A stretch of 64,000 nucleotides of DNA from FEN-1297 sp963843605 (GCA_963843605.1 CAWJLA010000010.1:372001-436000); one strand, 5' to 3'; positions 1 to 9,775 are shown, counted from the first letter of the stretch. Made by a program: numbers and translations. The notes: a model not told the origin generated them from the sequence alone.

Positions 1-180
1 TTAATCGGCAGGATCAAGCGTACTCTTAATATGTCCACCTACAACCCTGAACGGGAAAAAGAGATCAGTAAAAGGATTGCATCCTACAGAGAAGATCCCT
101 TAAGCGAAAAAGCTGTGATCAGGATTTATGAAAGGATACTTGACGAGTCCAGAGCTATTCAGCGGGAAGAATCTGAAAAT
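1..180 (+). other. Chorismate mutase (AroQ-type) C-terminal segment, partial
   Basis: The frame shared with mltG encodes a segment beginning LIGRIKR, then YNPEREKEISKRI, then PLSEKAVIRIYERILDESR. This follows the AroQ chorismate mutase C-terminal pattern: IG.IK, a YDPxRE block, then PLS..A...I...I..ESR.LQ. Chorismate mutase makes prephenate for Phe/Tyr synthesis in the cytoplasm. Only about 60 residues are in the window. If an indel is corrected, the gene could stop within 186-213: one alternative frame has TAA near 192, and another has TGA overlapping the ATG at 211. Confidence 0.6.
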
Positions 181-1245
181 GGGAATGTATTTAAAGTCTC
201 GACCGGCAAGATGAAATTAAGGCTCGGGAAGCTGCTTTCGAAAAAAGAATTTCTTGTTGTCGTAGGTTGTTTTGTCGCACTGCTGGTGATTTTCTATTAT
301 ACATTTTTCACTCCGAATTATTATACAGCGAACGGTCCGGTTATGCTTCAGGTGGGCAGAGGCGAACCGTTAGGTGAAATCGTAGACGATCTATATAGTA
401 AAGGAGTCATACCGAATAAGTTTAATATGAAGACTGCTGCATTTATATACGGAGCTTCAAGAAAAATTAAAGCAGCGAGATATTATATTCCAAACGGTTT
501 AAGTTATATCGATCTGCTTGACTTTTTGATGCATACAAAAGCCGACTATCTTAGAACAGTTTCCGTATTAGGCGGAAGTTCAGACCAATGGATAGCTGCG
601 AAGCTTCACTATGACCTTGGGCTGGATTCGTCCGCAGTTGCAGAGCTTTGCAGCAGCAGAACATTTATAGATTCTCTCGGTATAAATTCAGCTACTCTAA
701 CCGGGTATCTGTTGCCGCGGAAATACGATATGTACGAGAACTCTTCTCCGCGCGAAGACATCACAATGATGGTTGAGAGTTTTAAAAATTTCATGACTGA
801 CTCACTAAAAGAAAGAGCGCAAAAATTAGGATATTCTATAAAACAAATTTTAACGATGGCTTCAATAGTGGATGGGGAAACTAATAATACAAAAGAGATG
901 ACTAAAATAGCGGCCGTATATTACAACAGGCTGAAAAAAGGAATGCCGCTTCAAGCCGATCCGACTATCGAATTTATTAAAGATAAAAAGTGGGGAAGGG
1001 TTAGTTATAACGATTTAAAAATTAAATCGCCTTATAATACATATTTGCACCAGGGACTTCCGCCGGGCCCTATTAACAATCCGGGACAGAATGCCATAAT
1101 GGCGGCTCTATACCCGGATAAAAATAATTATTTGTATTTTGTTGCTGACGGTAGCGGCAGGCATATCTTTTCCTCTGATTTCAAAGAGCATTTGCGCCAA
1201 GTAGAAAAATACAGAAAATGGTTGGACTCATTAAAGAGAAAATAA
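1..1245 (+). CDS. mltG: Endolytic transglycosylase MltG, with an in-frame chorismate-mutase-like N-terminal segment (5' end outside window)
   Basis: MltG cleaves nascent peptidoglycan glycan strands in the periplasm and helps set strand length. Counting from the ATG at 211, there is a short cytoplasmic tail, one membrane helix (about 260-310) and a YceG-like domain of about 300 residues. It contains the active-site segment MASIVDGET (usual family form ASIVEKET; the first Glu is Asp here, the second Glu is kept) and a typical NRLKKGMPLQADPT stretch. That 344-residue part matches normal MltG length. The reading frame is open to the left edge, and bases 1-180 encode what looks like the second half of a chorismate mutase, so the ATG at 31 lies inside a domain and is unlikely to be a start. 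Either this is a true fusion or an indel has joined two adjacent genes. The 3' end overlaps the next gene by 28 bases. Confidence 0.85.
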   Translation, partial: LIGRIKRTLNMSTYNPEREKEISKRIASYREDPLSEKAVIRIYERILDESRAIQREESENGNVFKVSTGKMKLRLGKLLSKKEFLVVVGCFVALLVIFYYTFFTPNYYTANGPVMLQVGRGEPLGEIVDDLYSKGVIPNKFNMKTAAFIYGASRKIKAARYYIPNGLSYIDLLDFLMHTKADYLRTVSVLGGSSDQWIAAKLHYDLGLDSSAVAELCSSRTFIDSLGINSATLTGYLLPRKYDMYENSSPREDITMMVESFKNFMTDSLKERAQKLGYSIKQILTMASIVDGETNNTKEMTKIAAVYYNRLKKGMPLQADPTIEFIKDKKWGRVSYNDLKIKSPYNTYLHQGLPPGPINNPGQNAIMAALYPDKNNYLYFVADGSGRHIFSSDFKEHLRQVEKYRKWLDSLKRK

Positions 1246-2909
1246 AATTAGCCGTATTGTTATGCGCTTTACTATTATCAGGATGCGCAAATCAATTGCC
1301 GCCAGGCGGCGGAGGGGTAGATTTAATACCTCCAAGTGTGCTTAAAACATATCCGGCTAACGGCACTACAAATTTTAATAATAATTACCTTGAAGTTGAC
1401 TTTTCCAAATACATCATGCATAGAACTTTTAGCGATGCATTATTCATATCTCCCGCATTAAACGGAGAAACTGAATATGACTGGACGGGCACTTCCGTTA
1501 AGGTTTATTTCCCTGGAGTACTGAAGAAAAATGTTACTTACGTTGTATCAATCGGTACCAACGTTCAAGATTACAATAACCATAATCGAATGTCGGAGTC
1601 ATTCTCCTTTGTCTTTTCTACCGGTGATAAAATTGATAAAGGCAGTATTTCGGGAAAAGTCTTTTCCGATAAACCCGCCGGTATACTTATCTTTGCTTAT
1701 CTTAAGGGTGACAGCGCAATGAACCCTATGAAATATAAACCTGATTATATTTCACAAACAGGAAAAGAAGGCTCTTTTAAACTGCTCGGATTAAAAAACG
1801 GCGAGTACAGGGTGTTTGCGGTAAGAGACCAGTATATGGATCTTATTTATCAGCCTGAACAGGATGATATTGGTATCCCGTTTCAAGATGTTACTCTTAC
1901 CGACCGGGATACTCTTTTCAGCGGACTGAATTATTTTATTACGAAATTCGATACGGTAAAACCAAGGTTGGTTAATGCCGTAATGACGGATAAAAATCAT
2001 GTTTTGTTAAAATTCAGCAAACAGATAGATACTTCGTCAATTAAATCTTCAAATTTTTTATTGATCGATTCTACATCAGGTAAATCAGCCTCTCCTAGCT
2101 TTGCATTCAAAGGAAGTACAAAGCCTGAGGAAATGGTGCTTGCCTTATCTTCGGTTTTTAATGCAGATGACGAAGTTTTCGTAGAAGCCAAAGCAATAAA
2201 GGATTTATTCGGCAATATATATAAGTCCGATATAACGTCGCTTACATTGAGCGATAAACCTGACACCTCAAAACCCGGCATTTCCACTGTAACTCCTGCC
2301 AACGGCAGTATGTCAGTTGATTTTGAAGGACAGAATTTTACTTTCAGTCTTACCGATGGATTCGATTCGCTTTCCGCTAAAAAAGGAATCGCTTTTTCCG
2401 ATACTGCCGGAAGGGCAGTTCCTTATCGTATTAGGTTTATCGATGATGCATCCTTCGTTATTAAACCCGAAAATAAATTGAAAACCAATGTCGATTATCG
2501 AATAAAATTTGATCTTACCAAATTTGCAGATATAGCCGGAAATAAATTTGATTCAACTTATATTTATAAATTTAAAACCATTAACGGTCTTGATTTCACG
2601 GGAATCTCAGGCAAACTTTCCGGCGCTGAAAAAGATAAAAAAACATTTGTAGTGCTGGAAAATTTCGGCAAAGAAAAGGACTCATATAAAACTCCGGTAA
2701 GCAGCAGCAGTAATTTTGAATTCAGCAGAGTGCTGCCCGGAAAATATAAGTTATGGTGTTTTTATGATTTAAATGGAAACGGAAAGTACGATTACGGAAA
2801 AGCATATCCATATGAACCTTCCGAAAGATTCTGGGTATATGCCGATACTTTAAATTTAAGAGCTAGATGGACTCAAACAAATTTAAATTTTAATATCAGT
2901 AAACCTTAG
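1218..2909 (+). CDS. Ig-like domain lipoprotein
   Basis: A 563-residue exported lipoprotein. The N-terminus is a lipoprotein signal with lipobox LLSGC (lipidated Cys23), followed by a GGGGVDLIPPSV stretch typical of Bacteroidota/Chlorobi proteins with bacterial Ig-like (Big_5/SbsA-type) domains. Several Ig-like beta units follow: one around residues 35-130 ending FSFVFSTGD, and others near 240-345 and 350-450. The rest is probably a carboxypeptidase-regulatory-like beta domain. No catalytic motif was seen. The ATG at 1218 lies inside the end of mltG (28-base overlap), suggesting translational coupling. The function is unknown; a surface or periplasmic structural role is a guess. Confidence 0.75.
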   Translation: MVGLIKEKIKLAVLLCALLLSGCANQLPPGGGGVDLIPPSVLKTYPANGTTNFNNNYLEVDFSKYIMHRTFSDALFISPALNGETEYDWTGTSVKVYFPGVLKKNVTYVVSIGTNVQDYNNHNRMSESFSFVFSTGDKIDKGSISGKVFSDKPAGILIFAYLKGDSAMNPMKYKPDYISQTGKEGSFKLLGLKNGEYRVFAVRDQYMDLIYQPEQDDIGIPFQDVTLTDRDTLFSGLNYFITKFDTVKPRLVNAVMTDKNHVLLKFSKQIDTSSIKSSNFLLIDSTSGKSASPSFAFKGSTKPEEMVLALSSVFNADDEVFVEAKAIKDLFGNIYKSDITSLTLSDKPDTSKPGISTVTPANGSMSVDFEGQNFTFSLTDGFDSLSAKKGIAFSDTAGRAVPYRIRFIDDASFVIKPENKLKTNVDYRIKFDLTKFADIAGNKFDSTYIYKFKTINGLDFTGISGKLSGAEKDKKTFVVLENFGKEKDSYKTPVSSSSNFEFSRVLPGKYKLWCFYDLNGNGKYDYGKAYPYEPSERFWVYADTLNLRARWTQTNLNFNISKP

Positions 2910-2997
2910 TCTAGTTTCGGAGTTGTATGTGAAACCGTCTTTTAAAAAGTTAATTATTGGTTGAAAAATACCGAAGTAAATAATTGTAAACCGCTTA

Positions 2998-4248
2998 TTA
3001 AAAATTATCTGATTTGTAAATTATTTTTCCCTCTTTAATCGTCATGCAGTTTAAGTTTTCTCCTACCCTGTAAATTAAATCGGAATAATTATCGGTATTT
3101 AATATAGCAAGATCAGCTTTTTTACTTATCTCAATGCTTCCGGTTGAGTTATTCAAATTTAACGCTGCTGCAGGGTTAATGGTATAGGCCGAAATTATTT
3201 CTTCCGCTGTCATGCCCATATTAAGCGCGGCAAGACTCATGATTAAAGATATTCTGCTTATATTGGATGAACCGGGATTATAATCTGTCGCCAAAGCTAT
3301 AATGGCACCTGCGTCGATTAATTTCCTTGCTGGTGCGTATTTTTGTTTCAGAAAGAAGGATGCGCCTGGCAGCAGGACCGACACAATTCCGGTGTTACTG
3401 ATTTTATTTATGTCCGTTTTATTTATTACCTCAAGGTGTTCAACGCTCAGTGCTTTATGCTTAATCGCAAGATCAATTCCGCCGGTATTATTAAACTGGT
3501 CTGTGTGCAGTTTAAGTTCGAATTCCAAATTCTTAGCTGCTGTAAATATTTCGTCTATTTCTTCAAAAGAGAATGCCGATGGTTCACAAAAACCATCACA
3601 AAACCTTGCGAGGTTATTTTGGGAAATGTAGGGAAGCATTTTGTTTATTATTATATCAATATAGCCTTTTTTGTTGTTCTTATACTCAGGCGGAAATACA
3701 TGAGCCCCGAGAAAGGTGGGAATAATATTTATCGGGTAAACGGAATTAAGATAATTTATGGCTTTTAACATCTTAATTTCATTATTAAAATCCAATCCGT
3801 AACCGCTTTTGATCTCTAAAGTTGTTACGCCCTGCCTAATGAAATTATTAACTCTTTCGCCGGAAATATTTGCTAACTTTTCAAAAGAATAATTTCTTAC
3901 TGTCTCTACGGTTTTAATTATTCCGCCGCCTCTTTTAGCGATTTCTTCGTAAGATATTCCTTTTAACTTTTCATTGAACTCGTCGGCTCTAGAACCTGCA
4001 AATACGGTATGAGTATGGCATTCCACAAATCCGGGAACAACTGTTTTTCCGGTACCGTCAATTAGCTCATCGTAATGCAAAACTGAGGCGGTATTCAGCG
4101 GAACAAAGTCTTTAATAATTCCGTTTTCGATTATTAGGTGGTGATCCGAAAGTGCTTCTATTTCTTTTAGAGAGTTGCCTTGTTTTATGTTTTTCCCGTG
4201 GGTGTCTACCGTTATTATCTGTGCCGGATTTGATATGACGGTAATCAT
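2998..4248 (-). CDS. hutI: Imidazolonepropionase
   Basis: HutI hydrolyses 4-imidazolone-5-propanoate to N-formimino-L-glutamate in histidine degradation (cytosolic, metal-dependent amidohydrolase). The 416-residue length is normal. Visible motifs are the metal-binding ECHTHTVFAGSRADEF segment (HxH), TFLGAHVFPPEY, CDGFCEPSAFS, LHTDQF, SVEHLE and the late LATDYNPGSSN metal Asp. It is transcribed leftward, 8 bases after the SPOR lipoprotein gene, so the two are probably co-transcribed. No hutH, hutU or hutG is in the window, so the pathway must be completed elsewhere. Confidence 0.93.
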   Translation of the reverse strand: MITVISNPAQIITVDTHGKNIKQGNSLKEIEALSDHHLIIENGIIKDFVPLNTASVLHYDELIDGTGKTVVPGFVECHTHTVFAGSRADEFNEKLKGISYEEIAKRGGGIIKTVETVRNYSFEKLANISGERVNNFIRQGVTTLEIKSGYGLDFNNEIKMLKAINYLNSVYPINIIPTFLGAHVFPPEYKNNKKGYIDIIINKMLPYISQNNLARFCDGFCEPSAFSFEEIDEIFTAAKNLEFELKLHTDQFNNTGGIDLAIKHKALSVEHLEVINKTDINKISNTGIVSVLLPGASFFLKQKYAPARKLIDAGAIIALATDYNPGSSNISRISLIMSLAALNMGMTAEEIISAYTINPAAALNLNNSTGSIEISKKADLAILNTDNYSDLIYRVGENLNCMTIKEGKIIYKSDNF

Positions 4249-4256
4249 TAAGATTT

Positions 4257-4805
4257 CTATTCGAAAATATTTATGGTTTCATTTACAACTCTAGAGTCTT
4301 CGTATCCCATTTGTTTGAATTTAAAACTCAGATTTTTTGCGTCGTTTATATCGATAAAGTCGCCGACTTCTACCTTATAGAATGGCGGATCGAAAATAAC
4401 ATATACGGCTTTCTGATTTGTTTTAAAATAAATTTCTGATTTTACCGTATTTGCTTCGTCCAGATTATCGGTAGAAATCACCTGAACACGGTAACCAGGC
4501 ACTGTTTTAATAACCGTTTTGTTTGTATCGTTTTTAGAAGGTATTGTATGATAATTATACCATGCATCCAAATCAGCAGCAACGGAGCTGTCTTTTTTTG
4601 CTTCGGGTACTTTTATTTTTGAACGGTATTTTTCCAAATCGAATTTTTCCGGATATTTTTTTTCAGACTTTTCTTTAGCAAAATTTTTTTCTGTTTCCTT
4701 ATTCCCTTCACGGCTGTACCTGCTGCCGGTTGAAGAACCGCAAGAAGACGCAAACAGCAGAAATAAAAAAGATGTTGACATCATTAAAATAGATTTTAAT
4801 ATCAT
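4257..4805 (-). CDS. SPOR-domain lipoprotein
   Basis: A 182-residue envelope protein. It has a lipoprotein signal with lipobox ASSC (Cys22), a Lys/Glu-rich low-complexity linker (about 30-75), and a C-terminal SPOR domain (about 105-180) beginning GYRVQVIST. SPOR domains bind denuded glycan strands at division sites, so a role in cell-wall or septum biology is likely by family. It is the first gene of a leftward pair with hutI, a pairing with no obvious functional logic. Confidence 0.8.
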   Translation of the reverse strand: MILKSILMMSTSFLFLLFASSCGSSTGSRYSREGNKETEKNFAKEKSEKKYPEKFDLEKYRSKIKVPEAKKDSSVAADLDAWYNYHTIPSKNDTNKTVIKTVPGYRVQVISTDNLDEANTVKSEIYFKTNQKAVYVIFDPPFYKVEVGDFIDINDAKNLSFKFKQMGYEDSRVVNETINIFE

Positions 4806-5248
4806 TTCCAGATTGTAGGATTGTTTTTGAAATTATTGCAAATGCAAAATAAGTAAAATAACATTAAAAATAATATATCATACTTCTTTGAGTAAAATTC
4901 TTATAATTTTAAAAAAGGGTCTAATAATTTGGTTTATAAAAACATTTCTGATAATTGCTTATTGCTTCCAAGGAATTGCTGTAAATCAATTTTCTGTAAT
5001 AAAATTATATTTTTACTAAATACCAGCTAGCGGATTTGTGCCAGATTTGTAATAAAATCGTTAAAAAACTGCTATTTTTGGCATATCCGTATCTCGATGA
5101 ATGTAAATGGCTGCGTGAATTTTAACACCGGGCAATTAAGATAAATTCATATCTTTTATCCGGCTATGAAGGTTGATTAAAAGAATATTTTGAGAAAAAC
5201 TATTTAATTTAGTAAATTACAACATTATTAATAAAAAAATTATCCAAA
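4806..5248. other. Divergent intergenic region
   Basis: 443 AT-rich bases between the leftward SPOR/hutI pair and the rightward glgA operon, so promoters for both directions should lie here. A TATTTTTG box near 5075 resembles the Bacteroidota -7 element (TAnnTTTG), with a TTTG about 23 bases upstream. This is only a weak candidate for the glgA side. No coding potential or RNA gene was seen. Confidence 0.3.
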
Positions 5249-6742
5249 ATGGCTGCAAAAAAGCTCAAAATTTTATTTGTCACTTCAGAGGTAGTTCCTT
5301 TTGTAAAAACTGGGGGGCTAGCCGATGTTTCTGCCGCGTTACCTCAAATGTTAGCGGAAATGGGACACGAGGTAAGAATTGTTGTCCCAAAATACGGTGC
5401 AGTTGATGACAGGAAATATAAGATTCACGAAGTCGTAAGGTTAAAAGATCTGCACGTTCAGATAGGCGAGAAAGACGTAGTCTTTTCTATTAAATCTTGT
5501 TTTCTGCCGGGACAGAAAGTCCGTGTGCAAATATATTTTCTCGACAATCAAGAATATTTCGGCAGCCGGAACAGTCTGTATATAGACCCTGTTACTGGTG
5601 ATGATTATCCTGATAACGACGAGAGGTTTATGCTTCTTGCAACCTCCGTGTTCGAATTAATTTCGAAGCTTGGCTGGATACCGGATATAATTCATTGCAA
5701 TGACTGGCAGACAGGTTTGGTTCCCGCGTATTTGAAAACAGTATTCAAAGAAAACCAGCAATTTGTACAATTTAAAACTTTATTTACTATTCATAATCTT
5801 GCTTACCAGGGAATGTTTCCTAAATCCTCGTTCTCTAAATTGGGTCTTCCTGAAGAACTGAATTCCGAAAAAGGTATGGAAATTTACGGTAAGATAAATT
5901 TCATGAAATCCGGCTTAATGTATGCTGATGTTATTAATACCGTTAGTGAGACCTATGCAAATGAAATAAGAACTGATGAGGAATTGGGCGCGGGCCTAAA
6001 GAGCGTTTTGGCAAAAAGGAAAAATGATCTTTACGGTATTGTTAACGGTATAGATATGCGTGTTTGGAATCCGGAAAAAGACAAGCACCTTCCAAAGAAA
6101 TATTCCGCTAAAAATCTCTCGGCTAAACTAATAAACAAGGAAGCGCTTGCTGAAAAATTTGGATTTACGTACAGTGAGAATACTCCGATAATCGGAATGA
6201 TATCCCGTCTTTACGATGCAAAGGGCTTTGACCTGGTTACCGAAATATTTCCAGAATTAATGGAACTGGATATTCAGTTTGTACTACTCGGAACAGGGGA
6301 TAAAAAGTATCATACATTTTTCGAGAAAGCGGCTAAAAAGTATGCGGGAAAATTTGCATGCTATTTAGGCTTCGATGACGAACTTGCGCACCTGATAGAA
6401 GGCGGCGCGGATATCTTCATGATGCCGTCGCACTATGAACCTTGCGGATTGAATCAAATGTACAGTTTAATGTACGGAACTGTTCCCCTGGTAAGAGAAA
6501 CCGGAGGACTGGCAGATACCGTAATTAAATACAACGAAAAGACGGAAGAAGGAAACGGTTTTGTTTTTAAACAGTACGAAGGATCTTCATTAATAAAAGA
6601 GCTGAAGAGAGCAATTAAGATTTTTGACGATAAGAAAATCTGGGCTAAAATAATGAAATCCGGAATGAAATCCGATTTCAGCTGGAACGCTTCCGCCAAG
6701 AAATATATTGAGTTATATAAAACGATTTTAAATAATAATTAA
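5249..6742 (+). CDS. glgA: Glycogen synthase (ADP-glucose, GT5)
   Basis: GlgA transfers glucose from ADP-glucose to the growing alpha-1,4-glucan in the cytoplasm. The 497-residue GT-B protein has the N-terminal KTGGLADVSAALP motif that binds ADP-glucose (Lys20), the GT5 segment HCNDWQTGLVPAYLKT, TIHNLAYQG, GIVNGID, and the C-terminal donor-site signature EPCGLNQMYSLMYGTVPL followed by RETGGLADTV. The length is normal. It heads a compact rightward run; its TAA shares a base with the next ATG (TAATG). A following phosphatase and DUF4270-like lipoprotein match the glgA neighbourhood known in Bacteroidota. Confidence 0.95.
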   Translation: MAAKKLKILFVTSEVVPFVKTGGLADVSAALPQMLAEMGHEVRIVVPKYGAVDDRKYKIHEVVRLKDLHVQIGEKDVVFSIKSCFLPGQKVRVQIYFLDNQEYFGSRNSLYIDPVTGDDYPDNDERFMLLATSVFELISKLGWIPDIIHCNDWQTGLVPAYLKTVFKENQQFVQFKTLFTIHNLAYQGMFPKSSFSKLGLPEELNSEKGMEIYGKINFMKSGLMYADVINTVSETYANEIRTDEELGAGLKSVLAKRKNDLYGIVNGIDMRVWNPEKDKHLPKKYSAKNLSAKLINKEALAEKFGFTYSENTPIIGMISRLYDAKGFDLVTEIFPELMELDIQFVLLGTGDKKYHTFFEKAAKKYAGKFACYLGFDDELAHLIEGGADIFMMPSHYEPCGLNQMYSLMYGTVPLVRETGGLADTVIKYNEKTEEGNGFVFKQYEGSSLIKELKRAIKIFDDKKIWAKIMKSGMKSDFSWNASAKKYIELYKTILNNN

Positions 6743-7317
6743 TGTCAAGATACGCTGTTTTTTTAGACCGAGACGGTACAATCAACGATGATCCGGGATA
6801 TTTAGGCGATCCGCTTTTGGTAAAATTATTACCGGGAGTAGGCGAAGCTCTCTCTATATTAAAAAATGAATTACACTTTCATCTAATTGTAATTTCTAAT
6901 CAATCGGGAATAGCCAGAGGATTGTTGAATAAAGAAATGGTTGAAGAAGTAAATGAAAGAATAAATGAACTTTTAACCCCTTATAACGTCTCAATAGATA
7001 AATTTTACTACTGTCCCTCTCACCCCGAATTCAGTAAAGAGGAAGACTGCTGGTGCAGAAAACCGTCTCCGGAATTGGTTTTTCAGGCTTCAAGAGAATT
7101 GGGAATAGAGCTTTCCGGGTCTTATTTTGTTGGGGATGCCGTATCCGATATAGAATGCGGCCAAAATGCCGGTATGAAAACCATTTTAGTGAAAACCGGA
7201 TACGGAGAGGAAAGTTTTTATAGCTTGAAAAAACAAAATAAATTTCCCACCTTTGTGGCTCAAAATATTAAAGAAGTGTGCGAGTTAATTAAAAAAGATT
7301 TGAATGGAGAAAAATAA
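6742..7317 (+). CDS. gmhB: HAD-IIIA phosphatase, GmhB-like (D-glycero-D-manno-heptose 1,7-bisphosphate 7-phosphatase)
   Basis: A 191-residue HAD phosphatase. Motif I is FLDRDGTIN (nucleophile Asp9, acid/base Asp11), motif II is VISNQSG, and motif IV is FVGDAVSDIECG. A GmhB-type zinc site is present as YYCPSHPEF followed by CWCRKP. Family members remove the C7 phosphate of heptose bisphosphate for LPS core or S-layer sugar synthesis; close relatives act on histidinol phosphate, so the substrate is inferred. It overlaps the glgA stop by one base. Confidence 0.85.
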   Translation: MSRYAVFLDRDGTINDDPGYLGDPLLVKLLPGVGEALSILKNELHFHLIVISNQSGIARGLLNKEMVEEVNERINELLTPYNVSIDKFYYCPSHPEFSKEEDCWCRKPSPELVFQASRELGIELSGSYFVGDAVSDIECGQNAGMKTILVKTGYGEESFYSLKKQNKFPTFVAQNIKEVCELIKKDLNGEK

Positions 7318-8499
7318 TTGGCATATAGAAAACTCCTGTTGTTGTTTGCCGGGATAATTGGTCTAGTTTCCTTTTCCTGTAAAGATAATCCTACAGACGT
7401 CGGAATCGGTCTTCTTAAAAATAATTTGGTTAATTTAAAAACTCTGGATTCATCAGCGGATTCGCTTAGACAAACTTCTTCTTATTTTAAAAGAACAATT
7501 CCCTTAGGATCCGGAACCAAGCTGCTTCTAGGTAATTATAACGACGCAACCGGGTCGGTTTTATTAAGATTTCTATTCTTTAATATTCCTGATTCTATAG
7601 CTACAGGTTTTACAAGTAATAGTGTAGTTATTAGTTCGGCGATTGTAAATTTATATCCTAATTTAACTTACGGCGACTCGCTTGCTAATTTGGATTTTAC
7701 GGTTCACAAAGTAAACAGTTATTGGGGAACTACTACTTTCGATGCGGATAGTCTTCCCGGATTGTCTTATGACCAAAATGATATCAGCACAAACAGAAAT
7801 TTTACGGATTCCCTGGCTTCATTTTCTTTGGATAAAACCGTTGTCGGAAATTGGCTTACTTCATACATCGACTCAAATTATTCTGCCATTCAAGGTATAT
7901 ATTTAAAACCTACGCCGGATTCGAAAAAAATGGTTGCATATCAGGCATTCAGCTCTCTTACCGGTTACTACTCGCAGCTAACTGTTGTTTTTGAAAAAGC
8001 AGGCGTATACAAAGATACGATTAGTTTTCTGCCGATAGGGGATATAAGCGTAATTCAAGCAACAACACCGCAGATTAAATCGGGTGAAATCGTTGTGCAG
8101 GGCGGAGTAACTTATAATTCCAAGCTTTGGTTTGATGCATCAAAAATTCCGGCAAATGCCACCATAAACCAGGCTACTTTGTCACTGAATATAGATACAG
8201 TAAATTCACATTATTCAGTATCCGTTTATAACGGTATTACTCTTTGGAATCTGGCTGACAGTTCCGCAAATGCAATAGATTCATCTAAATCAATAACTTT
8301 ATCACTTAGCGGCAGCACTATTCAGGGAAATATAACCCCTCTTGTTCAAAAATGGATTGATTCGCATAAAAACCAGGGTATGCTGATTGAGGATTACAGT
8401 GCAACTGAAGGTGTAGATTTATATGCGATCAAAAGCAGCAGCTACGCTGACTATAATGCTCGTCCAAAATTAAAAATTTTATATACAACAAGAAATTAA
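7318..8499 (+). CDS. DUF4270-like secreted lipoprotein
   Basis: The start is TTG, directly after the previous TAA. The 393-residue protein has a lipoprotein signal ending SFSC (Cys21), then KDNPTDVGIGLL and two beta-rich halves (about 40-220 and 225-390). The halves share DNRLRE-like phrasing, with paired segments on ordered beta strands and short sugar-like loops. Position after glgA, plus the early Cys and DxGIGLL segment, suggests a DUF4270 relative (known synteny in Bacteroidota; the assignment is inferred). No catalytic residues are recognised. It is probably surface or periplasmic and sits one base from the next gene's ATG. Confidence 0.6.
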   Translation: MAYRKLLLLFAGIIGLVSFSCKDNPTDVGIGLLKNNLVNLKTLDSSADSLRQTSSYFKRTIPLGSGTKLLLGNYNDATGSVLLRFLFFNIPDSIATGFTSNSVVISSAIVNLYPNLTYGDSLANLDFTVHKVNSYWGTTTFDADSLPGLSYDQNDISTNRNFTDSLASFSLDKTVVGNWLTSYIDSNYSAIQGIYLKPTPDSKKMVAYQAFSSLTGYYSQLTVVFEKAGVYKDTISFLPIGDISVIQATTPQIKSGEIVVQGGVTYNSKLWFDASKIPANATINQATLSLNIDTVNSHYSVSVYNGITLWNLADSSANAIDSSKSITLSLSGSTIQGNITPLVQKWIDSHKNQGMLIEDYSATEGVDLYAIKSSSYADYNARPKLKILYTTRN

Positions 8500-8500
8500 A

Positions 8501-9754
8501 ATGAAAATAAACCGAATTATCGCTTTTACTGTTTTAGTTTTATTTGTTTTCCCTCGTTTAGGTTTCGGTCAAAGCAGCTCAGTATATTCCAGCATAGGTA
8601 TCGGCGATATACAAAATTCTTTTTCTTCAATGAGTTTGGGAATGGGGCAAACGGGGGCTGCTTTAGCTTTACCGGATAATATTGAACTTATTAATCCGGC
8701 TACTTGGTATAACCTACAAAGAACAAGGTTTAATCTCGGCATTTCATATACAGGTTTAATGTTAAAAAGCAATTCAGGCAGCGGGTTTAATAATTTTGCG
8801 CAGATAAACGGATTTACTTTTGCGTTTCCTATCAGCCATGATTTGGGTATTTCCGCAGCTCTCGGAATTATACCTTATTCAAGTCTGAATTATAAATTAG
8901 TTAATAATTTTACCATCCCCGGGAGTTCCGATAGTTATAATTTAACTTATACTGGTAAAGGCGGATTATCCAGAACATTTATAGGTGCCAGTTACAAACT
9001 TCCTTTTGGCCTCGGTGTTGGCGCTACCCTTGATTATTACTTCGGTAATTTCGATTATAACTCAACTACATCAATTTATGGAGCCAGCAGCAGTTTAAAT
9101 CAGTATTCCAAATCCCTCAATCCGAGTGGATTAGGTACTACAATGGGATTAGTATCGCCTGATCTCAGCTCCTTAGTTAAATTAAATAAAATTTCGGATT
9201 TACGGATTGGTTTTTCGGTAAATTATTTAAATTATCTGCGGACAGATTCTCTGATAACCTCTTATACTAGTTCGAGAACCGATACTATGATGAACGGAAC
9301 CGCAAATTTAAAGATTCCCTTGCGCATTACCGCCGGTTTAAGTTTTGCAATAAATAGCAAATATTTATTAAGTTTGGATATTGCTTCGCAGCCTTGGGAG
9401 AATTTTGCATACGGAAATCAAAAAACCGGAGAGCTTAGAAACTCTCTTAGAATGGGAGCAGGCTTTGAATACCGTCCGGAAATTCAAATGGGGGCTTCGT
9501 TCTGGGAACAAATACTTTGGCGTGCAGGTTTAAGCTACGAACAAACGCAATACAAAGTAAATAATACAGGTATTAACAAGATGTCCGTGTCGGGAGGTTT
9601 GTCGATACCTTTTAGTTATGCAAACTATCTCGATCTGGATTTTGAATATGCTATTCAGGGAACCACCAGTTCTAATTTAGTGCGCGAAAATGTTTTCACG
9701 TTTAACCTGGGAATTAACCTGGGTCAAATTTGGTTTATCAGACAAGTATATTAA
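8501..9754 (+). CDS. Outer-membrane beta-barrel protein (FadL/PorQ-like superfamily)
   Basis: 417 residues with a signal peptide ending GFGQ. It then has the motif pattern of outer-membrane transport-like barrels in this lineage: SSVYSSIGIGDIQ, SLGMGQTGAALALPDN, ELINPATWYNL. Alternating hydrophobic strands run to the C-terminus, which ends in an aromatic-rich strand (IWFIRQVY). It is packed one base after the DUF4270-like gene, suggesting the two exported products act together. The substrate or partner is unknown. Confidence 0.65.
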   Translation: MKINRIIAFTVLVLFVFPRLGFGQSSSVYSSIGIGDIQNSFSSMSLGMGQTGAALALPDNIELINPATWYNLQRTRFNLGISYTGLMLKSNSGSGFNNFAQINGFTFAFPISHDLGISAALGIIPYSSLNYKLVNNFTIPGSSDSYNLTYTGKGGLSRTFIGASYKLPFGLGVGATLDYYFGNFDYNSTTSIYGASSSLNQYSKSLNPSGLGTTMGLVSPDLSSLVKLNKISDLRIGFSVNYLNYLRTDSLITSYTSSRTDTMMNGTANLKIPLRITAGLSFAINSKYLLSLDIASQPWENFAYGNQKTGELRNSLRMGAGFEYRPEIQMGASFWEQILWRAGLSYEQTQYKVNNTGINKMSVSGGLSIPFSYANYLDLDFEYAIQGTTSSNLVRENVFTFNLGINLGQIWFIRQVY

Positions 9755-9775
9755 TTAAAAAAAATCAAGGGAACA

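Noticed and set aside
31..33. ATG as start of mltG
   Set aside because: It falls inside a chorismate-mutase-like domain whose earlier residues are also encoded in frame to the left edge.
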